Of a stretch of DNA of 12,630 bases, positions 6,744 to 12,630 are shown in pieces (within the stretch, counting starts at the first letter, position 1; each line of letters begins with the position of its first letter). Under the pieces are notes generated by a model. That model saw only the letters and a program-made list of their open reading frames with translations, was not told where the DNA came from and did no database searches. The position numbers and the translations under genes are program-made. Where the stretch lies: assembly GCA_015487645.1 (NCBI GenBank), contig WFPH01000097.1, positions 1 through 12,630 of the forward strand, given 5' to 3'. Origin of the DNA: Thermosulfurimonas sp. Its GTDB lineage: Bacteria > Desulfobacterota > Thermodesulfobacteria > Thermodesulfobacteriales > Thermodesulfobacteriaceae.

Positions 6744-7698
6744 CCTCGCCCTTTGCAGCCGCTGCGGGCGATGCCTGGCGGTCTGTCCCTCTTACCTGGA
6801 AACCGGCCTAGAAACGAACTCTCCCCGGGGAAGGATCTTCCTCATTCAGGAGGGATTTGAGCATCACCCCGCGGTCATAAGCTGTCTCCGGTGCGGAAGC
6901 TGCGAGGCGGTCTGTCCCAACCGGGTTCCCCTGCCCGAATACCTGGCCTTATCTACGAAGCCCGAGTGGCCTATCCCGGAACTCGTCTCCGAAAAACTCT
7001 GGCCTTACCTCCTTGGAAGAGGTACAGAGTTTTTCAGCCGTAAGATCTCGGGACCTCGCACGGGGCATCCCACCATCTTTCTTTCCTGCGGAGCCGAAGT
7101 GGTCTATCCTGGGGCTACCGAAAGGCTCTGGACCTATTTGAAGAGCCTGGGATTTGAGCCTGGATTTACTGAACCTCTCTGTTGTGGACTTCCCCTGGCT
7201 TCCCTGGGACAAAGATCGGCCTTCCTGAAGAAGGCCCGGGAAACTCTTACCCGACTGAGTGCTCTCAAAGGCCCCATCCTCACTCTCTGTGCCTCTTGCC
7301 TCTGGACCATAAAAAGGCTCTATCCCCTCGTCTTTAAGGGCACAGAGCTTGAAGTTAAATCACAGGAATTAGCTTCAACGATAGAAGAAACCGCAAATTT
7401 TCTTGTAAAACTTGGGAAACTTAAGTTCTCTCAGGTAGAGGGACTTTATTTCCATCTTCCCTGTCACCTGCGAGAAACGCCACCGGGATGGTCTTTGCCC
7501 ACCCTTTCGGTCTGCTGCGGTTCGGTCGGGGGCAAAGCCCTTCTCTCAAAAAGTATCCCCAGAGCCCTGGCCCGGGAACTGGTCCTCAAAAACCCCAAGA
7601 TACTTGCCACGGCCTGTACCGGTTGCTATCTTAAATTAAGACGGGTCCTCAAATCCCCTCCAGAAGTAAAGCACTGGGTGGAGTATTTGAGTGTTTGA
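6730..7698 (+). CDS. Fe-S oxidoreductase subunit with two 4Fe-4S sites and two CCG domains (GlcF/HdrD-like)
   Basis: The 322-aa protein opens with two 4Fe-4S motifs, CSRCGRCLAVCP (C9, C12, C15, C19) and CLRCGSCEAVCP (C52, C55, C58, C62). Two cysteine-rich CCG domains follow: C120/C151-C152/C187-C190 and C245/C262-C263/C296-C299. This is the layout of the iron-sulfur subunit of glycolate or lactate oxidases and of HdrD-type proteins, which pass electrons between a flavin partner and quinone or disulfides at the membrane face. No flavoprotein gene is adjacent, so the partner and substrate are unknown. It is shorter than typical GlcF (about 400 aa), and the second CCG domain is compressed. The ATG at 6730 lies inside the end of the HD gene; a start at 6607 would add 41 residues that merely shadow that gene. 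The inter-domain linker is AT-rich. Confidence 0.85.
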   Translation: MKRPDLALCSRCGRCLAVCPSYLETGLETNSPRGRIFLIQEGFEHHPAVISCLRCGSCEAVCPNRVPLPEYLALSTKPEWPIPELVSEKLWPYLLGRGTEFFSRKISGPRTGHPTIFLSCGAEVVYPGATERLWTYLKSLGFEPGFTEPLCCGLPLASLGQRSAFLKKARETLTRLSALKGPILTLCASCLWTIKRLYPLVFKGTELEVKSQELASTIEETANFLVKLGKLKFSQVEGLYFHLPCHLRETPPGWSLPTLSVCCGSVGGKALLSKSIPRALARELVLKNPKILATACTGCYLKLRRVLKSPPEVKHWVEYLSV

Positions 7699-8620
7699 GC
7701 CTTCTTATCTCAAGTTAGTCGAATCCGGAGAGATAGACCGCCGGATTGAGGCCCTCTATGCCCGCATGAGCCCCTGTCTCCTCTGTCCGAACGAGTGCGG
7801 GGTGGACCGGCTCTCCGGCGAAAAGGGGCTTTGCCGGGTGGGTTCTCGTCCCATGGTCTCAAGCTATGGCCCACACTTCGGGGAGGAAGATCCGCTGGTG
7901 GGCTTTGGCGGATCGGGGACCATCTTCTTCACCTACTGCAACCTGGCCTGCGTGTATTGCCAAAACTGGGAAATCAGCCACCTGGGAGAAGGGGAAGAAA
8001 TCTCGATAGAGGATCTGGCTCGCCTGATGTTGCTTCTCCAGGCCCGAGGCTGCCACAACATAAACCTGGTCACCCCGACCCATCAGGTACCCTTTATCGT
8101 AGAGGCTTTGAAGCTAGCGGCCAAAGACGGCCTTCGTCTCCCACTGGTCTACAATTGCGGAGGATACGAATCGGTAGAAACTCTGCGGCTTCTGGAGGGC
8201 ATCGTGGATATCTACATGCCCGATTTCAAATACGCCGATGAAAAGATAGCCTTTAAGCTTTCCAAGGTTACAGACTATCCCCGTATCGCCCGGGAGGCCC
8301 TCAAGGAAATGCACCGCCAGGTAGGAGACCTGGAAATAAGAGATGGCCTGGCGGTAAGGGGCCTCCTGGTGCGGCATCTGGTCCTTCCGGGAAATCTTTC
8401 CGGCACGCGAGAGGTTCTGGAATTCATAGCCCGGGAGATCTCCCCCGACACTTATGTCAACATCATGGATCAGTATCGCCCCTGTGGAGACGCCTGGAAA
8501 TATCCGCCGCTTGACCGAGGGCTGACCCGGGAGGAATACGAAGAGGCCCTGGCCATCGCCCAAGAGGTGGGACTGCGGAGGCTAGACCGTAAAAGATCCC
8601 GGTTCGTCCTGGAGATATGA
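7691..8620 (+). CDS. Radical SAM protein, COG1313 (PflX-like)
   Basis: The 309-aa protein has the radical SAM cluster motif CNLACVYC (C83, C87, C90), which binds the 4Fe-4S cluster that cleaves S-adenosylmethionine. Upstream is a second cysteine set, CLLCPNECGVDRLSGEKGLC (C29, C32, C36, C48), then GPHFGEEDPLVGFGGSGTIFF, the signature of COG1313 proteins, which are related to pyruvate-formate-lyase activases. NLVTPTHQVPFI and NIMDQYRPCGDA are further family blocks. The substrate is unknown, and no glycyl radical enzyme lies nearby. The GTG at 7691 overlaps the previous gene by 8 bp and has GGTGGAG about 7 nt upstream. The stop overlaps the next ATG (ATGA). Coupling to the Fe-S protein could mean that the latter supplies electrons for SAM cleavage, but this is only contextual. 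Confidence 0.9.
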   Translation: MFEPSYLKLVESGEIDRRIEALYARMSPCLLCPNECGVDRLSGEKGLCRVGSRPMVSSYGPHFGEEDPLVGFGGSGTIFFTYCNLACVYCQNWEISHLGEGEEISIEDLARLMLLLQARGCHNINLVTPTHQVPFIVEALKLAAKDGLRLPLVYNCGGYESVETLRLLEGIVDIYMPDFKYADEKIAFKLSKVTDYPRIAREALKEMHRQVGDLEIRDGLAVRGLLVRHLVLPGNLSGTREVLEFIAREISPDTYVNIMDQYRPCGDAWKYPPLDRGLTREEYEEALAIAQEVGLRRLDRKRSRFVLEI

Positions 8621-9261
8621 GGATCTTTGCTGTCGGAGACATCCACGGCTGCGCCGATGCTCTGGAAAAATTGCTCGGAAAACTTCCGGTGGACCTGGAG
8701 AAAGATCTTTTAATCTTCCTGGGGGACTATATTGATCGAGGACCCTCTCCGAGAAGAGTAATCGAGATAGTGAAAGATCTCAGAGATCGCCACCCACAAA
8801 GGGTGATAGCCCTATGCGGGAATCACGAGTGGATGTTTAAACGCTACCTCAAGGGGATAGAGACCGAAGTCTTCCTTTTCAACGGCGGGGAGACAACCCT
8901 TAAGGACTATTACCGGGATGGCCGCTTGAATATCCCGGAGGAGCATCTCTCTTTCCTGGAGAGCCTTCCACTTTACTACGAGACCGAAGAATACTTTTTC
9001 GTACACGCCGGAGTGCGCCCAGAAAAACCTCTGGCCTCCCAAGAGGAAGAAGACCTCCTCTGGATACGGGAGGGTTTTTATTACTATCCCGGCACCTTTT
9101 CCAAAAAGATCGTTTTCGGGCACACCCCTTTTCCGGAACCCCTGATCCTGCCCGATCGTATCGGTATCGATACCGGATGTGTTTATGGCGGCAAACTTAC
9201 CGCCATCGAGCTCCCCGAGGGAAAAACCTATCAGGTAGAATGCCCCAGGAGGTGGCCATGA
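8617..9261 (+). CDS. PPP-type metallophosphatase (Ser/Thr phosphatase or Ap4A hydrolase-like)
   Basis: The 214-aa protein shows the full metallophosphatase set: GDIHG (Asp8, His10), GDYIDRG (Asp37, Arg41), GNHE (Asn69, His70), FVHAG (His130) and GHTP (His169). This is the compact bacterial PPP fold shared by lambda phosphatase, PrpA/PrpB and symmetric diadenosine tetraphosphatase. These use two metals to hydrolyse phosphoprotein or dinucleoside polyphosphate bonds; sequence alone does not decide between the substrates. There is no signal peptide, so it should be cytoplasmic. It is coupled by ATGA overlaps to the radical SAM gene upstream and the unknown 173-aa gene downstream. Length and motifs are normal. 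Confidence 0.9.
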   Translation: MRIFAVGDIHGCADALEKLLGKLPVDLEKDLLIFLGDYIDRGPSPRRVIEIVKDLRDRHPQRVIALCGNHEWMFKRYLKGIETEVFLFNGGETTLKDYYRDGRLNIPEEHLSFLESLPLYYETEEYFFVHAGVRPEKPLASQEEEDLLWIREGFYYYPGTFSKKIVFGHTPFPEPLILPDRIGIDTGCVYGGKLTAIELPEGKTYQVECPRRWP

Positions 9262-9779
9262 GTGTGGTCTTCGACGAATACGACGACGATTACTATGAGA
9301 GAAGACCTTCCTGGCGGGAAATAGATCGCCGACGAGACCGCAGCTCACACACCCGTTTGAAGGAAAGACATGAACGGGAGAGTACCCAGAGGGCTCTCAC
9401 TCGTTCCGGTTGGCTCAAAGAAAAATACCTCAAGGAGGTAGAGAAACTCTTTTCAGGAAAAAAGGGCACCCCCGAACACGAAAAGGCTCTAAAAAAACTC
9501 CAAAATGCTTACGGTACCAAGCGTTTCACCAAGGCCGCCCGGGATTATGTCAAGGAATACGGATTACCGGAAGACTGGAACACCCTGATCCTGTTACTGG
9601 AGGTCAACGACGAGAATCTGATCTGTGACACCCTGGAAAGCCTCTCCCGTTTGGCTCCGGAACGAAGCCCCATTGAAAGGCAGGGTTTTCTAGCCAAGGT
9701 CCGGAGCCTTCTAATGGTAACCGAGAGTACCCGGGTACGGGCCTGTGCGGAGAAGATCCTGGCGGAGGCCGGCTCTTGA
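9258..9779 (+). CDS. Protein of unknown function, acidic/Tyr-rich N-terminus and helical C-terminus
   Basis: I do not recognise a characterised family in this 173-aa protein. It starts with FDEYDDDYYERR, continues as a strongly charged, Arg-rich stretch (PSWREIDRRRDRS, to about residue 45) that is probably disordered, then becomes helical (WLKEKYLKEVEKLF; HEKALKKLQNAYGTKRFTKA). The C-terminal half (LLLEVNDENLICDTLESLSRL; STRVRACAEKILAEA) looks like paired HEAT-type helices. The SWREIDRxRDRS block resembles conserved hypothetical proteins I recall from delta-proteobacterial genomes, with low certainty. The ATG at 9258 is set by AGGAGG 5 nt upstream and overlaps the phosphatase stop; an upstream start at 9177 would only shadow that gene. 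Its stop overlaps the XerC/D TTG start. No membrane segment, signal peptide or cysteine cluster is present. Sandwiched coupling suggests a real, co-expressed protein. Confidence 0.8.
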   Translation: MSVVFDEYDDDYYERRPSWREIDRRRDRSSHTRLKERHERESTQRALTRSGWLKEKYLKEVEKLFSGKKGTPEHEKALKKLQNAYGTKRFTKAARDYVKEYGLPEDWNTLILLLEVNDENLICDTLESLSRLAPERSPIERQGFLAKVRSLLMVTESTRVRACAEKILAEAGS

Positions 9780-10663
9780 AAAATACGATAGAAGAATTCT
9801 TGGCCCATCTGGATCTCGAAAGAAACCTCGCTCCCAATACCCTCGCGGCTTATGCCCGGGATCTCCGTGATTTTCAAACCTTCCTTGAAAAACAAGGAGT
9901 GAAAAATTTTGAAGAGGTCGGAGTGGAAGAGATTCTGCTTTTCCTGGAAGATCTGCGAAAACGGGGGCTTTCCGCCCGGAGTCTGGCCCGCAAGCTCTCC
10001 GCCCTCAAGACCTTTTACCGCTACCTCGAACTCGAAAGAGGCCTGAAACGGAACCCTCTTCTCCTCATCGAGGGCCCCAAGCTCCCCCGAACCCTGCCCA
10101 AAGTCCTCACGGTAGAAGAAGTGGAAAGGCTCATCTCGGCTCCGGACACCTCCACCCCGCAGGGTCTCAGGGACCGGGCCATGCTCGAGACCCTTTACGC
10201 CACCGGTGTCAGGGTCTCGGAGCTAATAAGACTCACCTTTGCCCAGCTCAACCTCTCTGCCGGTTTTATACGGGTCTACGGCAAGGGTTCCAAGGAGAGA
10301 CTGGTCCCTCTGGGAGATTTGGCCCGGGAGTATCTCGAGAGATACTTGCGGGAGGCCCGTCCCCTTCTGGCCCGGGGCCAGGATTCCCCTTTCGTTTTCC
10401 TCAACCGCCAAGGGCGTCCCCTAACCCGACAGCGCTTCTGGCAAATCATCAAGGATTACGCCCGAAAGGTTGGCATTAACAAGGAAATCTCCCCCCACGT
10501 GCTCCGCCATTCCTTTGCCACGCATCTTCTCGAAGGCGGGGCCGATCTCCGGGCAGTGCAGATGATGCTGGGGCATGCCAGCCTGGCCACCACTCAGATT
10601 TACACCCATCTCGATCTCCGAAACCTGAGAGCCATCCATGAAAAACATCACCCCCGCGGTTAA
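9776..10663 (+). CDS. xerD: Tyrosine recombinase XerC/XerD
   Basis: The 295-aa protein has the length and layout of XerC/XerD, which resolve chromosome dimers at dif during cell division. The N-terminal SAM-like DNA-binding domain (residues 1-105) includes LAPNTLAAYARDL. The catalytic domain has every active residue: Arg146 (ATGVRVSEL), Lys170 (YGKGSKER), His241 and Arg244 (SPHVLRHSFATHL), His267 (LGHASLATTQ) and Tyr276 (IYTHLD). The start is a TTG that overlaps the previous stop (TTGA), with GGAGG 7 nt upstream; no ATG is available before the conserved core. The XerD symbol is favoured by the sequence style, but XerC cannot be excluded. No phage or integron genes flank it and no dif-like site was seen, so it is read as the chromosomal enzyme, not an integrase. 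Confidence 0.93.
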   Translation: MKNTIEEFLAHLDLERNLAPNTLAAYARDLRDFQTFLEKQGVKNFEEVGVEEILLFLEDLRKRGLSARSLARKLSALKTFYRYLELERGLKRNPLLLIEGPKLPRTLPKVLTVEEVERLISAPDTSTPQGLRDRAMLETLYATGVRVSELIRLTFAQLNLSAGFIRVYGKGSKERLVPLGDLAREYLERYLREARPLLARGQDSPFVFLNRQGRPLTRQRFWQIIKDYARKVGINKEISPHVLRHSFATHLLEGGADLRAVQMMLGHASLATTQIYTHLDLRNLRAIHEKHHPRG

Positions 10664-11885
10664 ACCTTTCCCGTACCAGGAGCTACTCAAATCCGTAAAG
10701 GCCCCGGAAGTCCTTCTGGCCGCCTCAGAGGTGGGTGAAGAACTGGGACGGAATCTTTATCTCGTGGGGGGGCCAGTCCGGGACTTCTTCCTGGGAAAAC
10801 CTGTAAAGGACCTAGATCTGGTGGTTGAAGGCGAGGCGGAACCCGTGGCCCGAGCCCTGGCCGAGAGGCTACAGGGGAGGATCCGATCCCGGTCCCTTTT
10901 CAAGACCTTCAAGATCGTGTACGCCGGCGGAGACGTTGATCTCGCCATGGCCCGTAAAGAGGTCTACCCCGAGCCGGCGGCCCTTCCGCAGGTTAGTCCG
11001 GCCGGGATCCTTGAGGATCTTACGCGTCGGGATTTCACAGCTAACGCCATGGCCGTCGGGCTTTCTGGGAAATACCGCAAGAAGTTGCTCGACCCTCTGG
11101 ACGGCCTTCGGGATCTTGAGGCCGGCTGGCTACGGGTCCTCCACGAGAACTCCTTCGTAGATGACCCTACCCGCATCTTCCGGGCAGCCCGTTACGCCGC
11201 GCGTTTCAACTGGCGCTTGAGTCCGGAGACCTTCCGGGCCCTGGCCAGGGCCTATCAGAAGGAAACCCCTCTGCGGCTCACCCCGGCCCGGATCCTGGGA
11301 GAAATCAAACGCGTTCTCGAGGAATCCGATCCCGAAAAGGTCCTGGTCTGCCTGGAAGAGCTGGGACTATGGCTGGCCCTAGGGCTTCCCGAACCCCCTA
11401 GGGACTTTGGCCCGCAACTGGCCTTTCTCCGGAAAACTCTCTCCGAAAAAATCCTCCTCAAGGGTCTCCTTATAGCCCTGGCCGAGGGCCAGGAGGAAAA
11501 ACTCCTCCGAATCGGGCTTGCGCCCTCGGAAGCCGGAGAGCTTTCCCGGGCCTGGCAGATCCTTACCAGCCTTCTCGAAGACCTCCTTCGAGCCCAAACC
11601 CCCAGCCAGCGATACCGACTTCTGCTGCCATATCCTTTAGAAGTGATTACAGGATTTTTCCTGAAATATAGGAAGTTAAGAGATATTCTTAAAGAATATC
11701 TTGAAAATAGGGAGGTTCGGACAGGGCTTTCCGGCAAGGATCTTCAGCGAATCTTTGGCCTGCCCCCCGGCCCTCTATTGGGAGAGATCCTCCGGCAACT
11801 CCTTTACGCTCGCCTTGACGGGCGGGTCAAAACCCGGGAAGATGAGCTACAGTTCGTCCGGACTCTGATCTCTGAGGAGGCTTGA
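10638..11885 (+). CDS. tRNA nucleotidyltransferase (class II; A-adding/CCA-type)
   Basis: This 415-aa enzyme of the class II nucleotidyltransferase family adds nucleotides to tRNA 3' ends. Seen: LVGGPVRDFFLG (GG at 44-45), KDLDLVVEG (Asp58 and Asp60, metal-binding), GDVDLAMARKEVYPEPAALP, TRRDFTANAMA (129-139) and SFVDDPTRIFRAARYAARF (172-190), where the template motif EDxxR reads DDPTR. The wording of these blocks (YLVGG, LVVEG, PEPAALP, FVDDPTRIFRA) matches the head of the long CBS-DHH nucleotidyltransferases, which include A-adding enzymes, yet no CBS or DHH domain is present. It may be a full CCA enzyme, an A-adding enzyme needing a CC-adding partner, or a poly(A) polymerase. The ATG at 10638 overlaps xerD by 26 bp, and its ribosome site is weak. 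Residues about 332-357 are encoded by an AT-rich island. Confidence 0.9.
   Translation: MKNITPAVKPFPYQELLKSVKAPEVLLAASEVGEELGRNLYLVGGPVRDFFLGKPVKDLDLVVEGEAEPVARALAERLQGRIRSRSLFKTFKIVYAGGDVDLAMARKEVYPEPAALPQVSPAGILEDLTRRDFTANAMAVGLSGKYRKKLLDPLDGLRDLEAGWLRVLHENSFVDDPTRIFRAARYAARFNWRLSPETFRALARAYQKETPLRLTPARILGEIKRVLEESDPEKVLVCLEELGLWLALGLPEPPRDFGPQLAFLRKTLSEKILLKGLLIALAEGQEEKLLRIGLAPSEAGELSRAWQILTSLLEDLLRAQTPSQRYRLLLPYPLEVITGFFLKYRKLRDILKEYLENREVRTGLSGKDLQRIFGLPPGPLLGEILRQLLYARLDGRVKTREDELQFVRTLISEEA
11377..11403. repeat. Paired CCCTAGGG octamers inside the nucleotidyltransferase gene
   Basis: Two copies of the self-complementary octamer CCCTAGGG lie at 11377-11384 and 11396-11403, 11 nt apart. 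Together they can fold into an 8-bp stem. The element is within coding sequence, and CTAG-containing words are usually uncommon in bacteria. Function unknown; chance is possible. Confidence 0.5.
11681..11701. repeat. 21-bp perfect palindrome in an AT-rich island
   Basis: AGATATTCTT (11681-11690) and its exact reverse complement AAGAATATCT (11692-11701) flank a single A. The surrounding 11641-11700 has only 16 G/C in 60, in a gene that is otherwise clearly GC-rich. The reading frame is intact. It may be a protein-binding site, or a hairpin in the mRNA upstream of the protease and trpS genes. Confidence 0.7.
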
Positions 11886-11887
11886 GA

Positions 11888-12508
11888 ATGTGGTTCCCTG
11901 ATCTCCGGGGGCTCCTGTTGGTGGCCCCGCCGCTACTTGCGGCCATCACCTTTCACGAGCTGGCCCATGGCTGGGTGGCTTACCGTCTGGGAGACCCCAC
12001 GGCCAAAGCCGCCGGGCGCCTGACCCTGAACCCTCTGAAACACCTTGATCCCATAGGCACCCTGGTTCTAGTGCTTACCCAGGCCATCGGCTGGGCCCGG
12101 CCGGTACCGGTAAATCCTTATTATTTCCGCAACCCTCGTCGAGATATGATGTGGGTGGGGCTGGCCGGCCCGGGAGCCAACTTCCTCCTGGCCCTGGGGG
12201 TGGCCATTCTCTACCACGCCTTGGGGCCCTGGCTGCCACAAACTGGTCCAGGGGGAGCCCTGAGGATCATGCTGGCTTTAGGCGTCCAGATCAACGTGGG
12301 ACTGGGCCTTTTCAACCTTCTTCCGGTGCCTCCGCTGGATGGCAGCCGGGTGCTGGCCGGTCTGCTCCCCTCCTCCCTGGCCTACACCTATCTCCGCTAC
12401 GAGTACCTGGGTTTCGCCTTCCTGATAGTCCTCATCTTTACAGGTGCGGTGGATAAAATTATATTCCCCTTGATTTTCGGACTTTCTAAGCTGCTTCTGG
12501 GAGGATAA
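11888..12508 (+). CDS. Site-2 protease family (M50) membrane metalloprotease
   Basis: The 206-aa protein is a compact S2P/M50 homologue, an intramembrane zinc protease. HELAH (His23, Glu24, His27) lies in the first hydrophobic helix and supplies two zinc ligands and the catalytic Glu; NLLPVPPLDGSRVL (about 143-156) supplies the third ligand, Asp151. Hydrophobic segments around 9-30, 53-70, 89-113, 127-146 and 173-200 give four to five membrane passes. It lacks PDZ or CBS domains, so it belongs to the short, little-characterised group rather than RseP. The ATG at 11888 has AGGAGG 7 nt upstream; the in-frame TTG at 11882 is too close to that site. It begins 2 nt after the nucleotidyltransferase stop. 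This protease next to trpS is a familiar pair in delta-proteobacteria; its substrate is unknown. Confidence 0.92.
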   Translation: MWFPDLRGLLLVAPPLLAAITFHELAHGWVAYRLGDPTAKAAGRLTLNPLKHLDPIGTLVLVLTQAIGWARPVPVNPYYFRNPRRDMMWVGLAGPGANFLLALGVAILYHALGPWLPQTGPGGALRIMLALGVQINVGLGLFNLLPVPPLDGSRVLAGLLPSSLAYTYLRYEYLGFAFLIVLIFTGAVDKIIFPLIFGLSKLLLGG

Positions 12509-12511
12509 GCG

Positions 12512-12630
12512 GTGGCCGCTAAAAGGGTACTTAGCGGGATGCGTCCTACCGGTCCCCTGCATTTGGGACACCTTCACGGGGTGCTTGAGAACTGGCTACA
12601 GCTCCAGGAAGAGTACGAGTGCTTTTACTT
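12512..12630 (+). CDS. trpS: Tryptophanyl-tRNA synthetase, N-terminal fragment
   Basis: The first 39 codons of a gene continue past the right edge. The start is a GTG with GGGAGGA about 6 nt upstream, 3 nt after the protease stop. The reading gives RVLSGMRPTGPLHLGHLHG and then NWLQLQEEYECFY, the class I TrpRS N-terminus: SGxxPTG tryptophanyl-adenylate loop and HLGH as the HIGH signature. TrpRS charges tRNA-Trp with tryptophan in the cytoplasm. The fragment is too short to show the KMSKS loop. It is the tenth gene of the plus-strand run and is probably translated from the shared mRNA. Confidence 0.95.
   Translation, partial: MAAKRVLSGMRPTGPLHLGHLHGVLENWLQLQEEYECFY

Noticed and set aside
8812..9348. 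178-codon minus-strand frame over the phosphatase and the unknown gene
   Set aside because: It is antisense to intact metallophosphatase motifs; composition is that of a complement frame.
9776..10663. Possibility that the tyrosine recombinase is a phage or integron integrase marking a mobile element
   Set aside because: Length, sequence and housekeeping neighbours fit XerC/D; no attachment repeats, cargo or phage genes were seen.
1..12630. CRISPR array, tRNA/rRNA gene, insertion sequence or riboswitch
   Set aside because: Both intergenic regions (429-540 and 4354-4457) are too short and lack such structures; no repeat-spacer pattern, transposase or terminal inverted repeats were found.

Overview
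The window looks like a chromosomal housekeeping segment of a Gram-negative, probably thermophilic and anaerobic bacterium. Gram-negative is inferred from a Kdo transferase gene (waaA) at the left edge. Anaerobe is suggested by the iron-sulfur CCG protein, the COG1313-type radical SAM protein, and the AMP-forming phenylacetate-CoA-ligase-like enzyme paired with an ACT protein. The proteins are rich in Glu, Lys and Arg, and the DNA is GC-rich. Together this fits Desulfobacterota or Thermodesulfobacteriota, but the assignment is an inference from gene content and style, not from a marker gene.

Left part (1-4457). A 5'-partial waaA on the minus strand diverges from ligA (NAD+-dependent DNA ligase) across a 112-bp intergenic region that carries a palindrome and a direct repeat. 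ligA runs tail-to-tail into a minus-strand operon of a phenylacetate-CoA-ligase-family gene followed by a tandem-ACT protein; the ligA and ACT stop codons overlap by 4 bp. A short AT-rich intergenic region (4354-4457) separates this operon from the next gene.

Right part (4458-12630). Ten genes run on the plus strand with almost no intergenic DNA: a DUF255/YyaL-type thioredoxin-domain protein (AT-richer than its surroundings), an HD-domain 5'-deoxynucleotidase-like protein, a two-CCG-domain Fe-S protein, a COG1313 (PflX-like) radical SAM protein, a PPP-type phosphatase, an unrecognised 173-aa protein, a XerC/XerD tyrosine recombinase, a tRNA nucleotidyltransferase (A-adding/CBS-DHH-like sequence but without those domains), a site-2 protease homologue and the start of trpS. 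From 6171 onward every junction is an overlap or a gap of at most 3 nt, so the genes are probably co-transcribed and translationally coupled.

No tRNA, rRNA, CRISPR array, insertion sequence or prophage gene was seen. Nothing here is clearly a new defence or mobile system. The least ordinary items are the unknown protein between the phosphatase and XerD, the Fe-S protein with a compressed second CCG domain and no flavin partner nearby, an AT-rich island with a 21-bp perfect palindrome inside the nucleotidyltransferase gene, and the compositionally distinct DUF255 gene.
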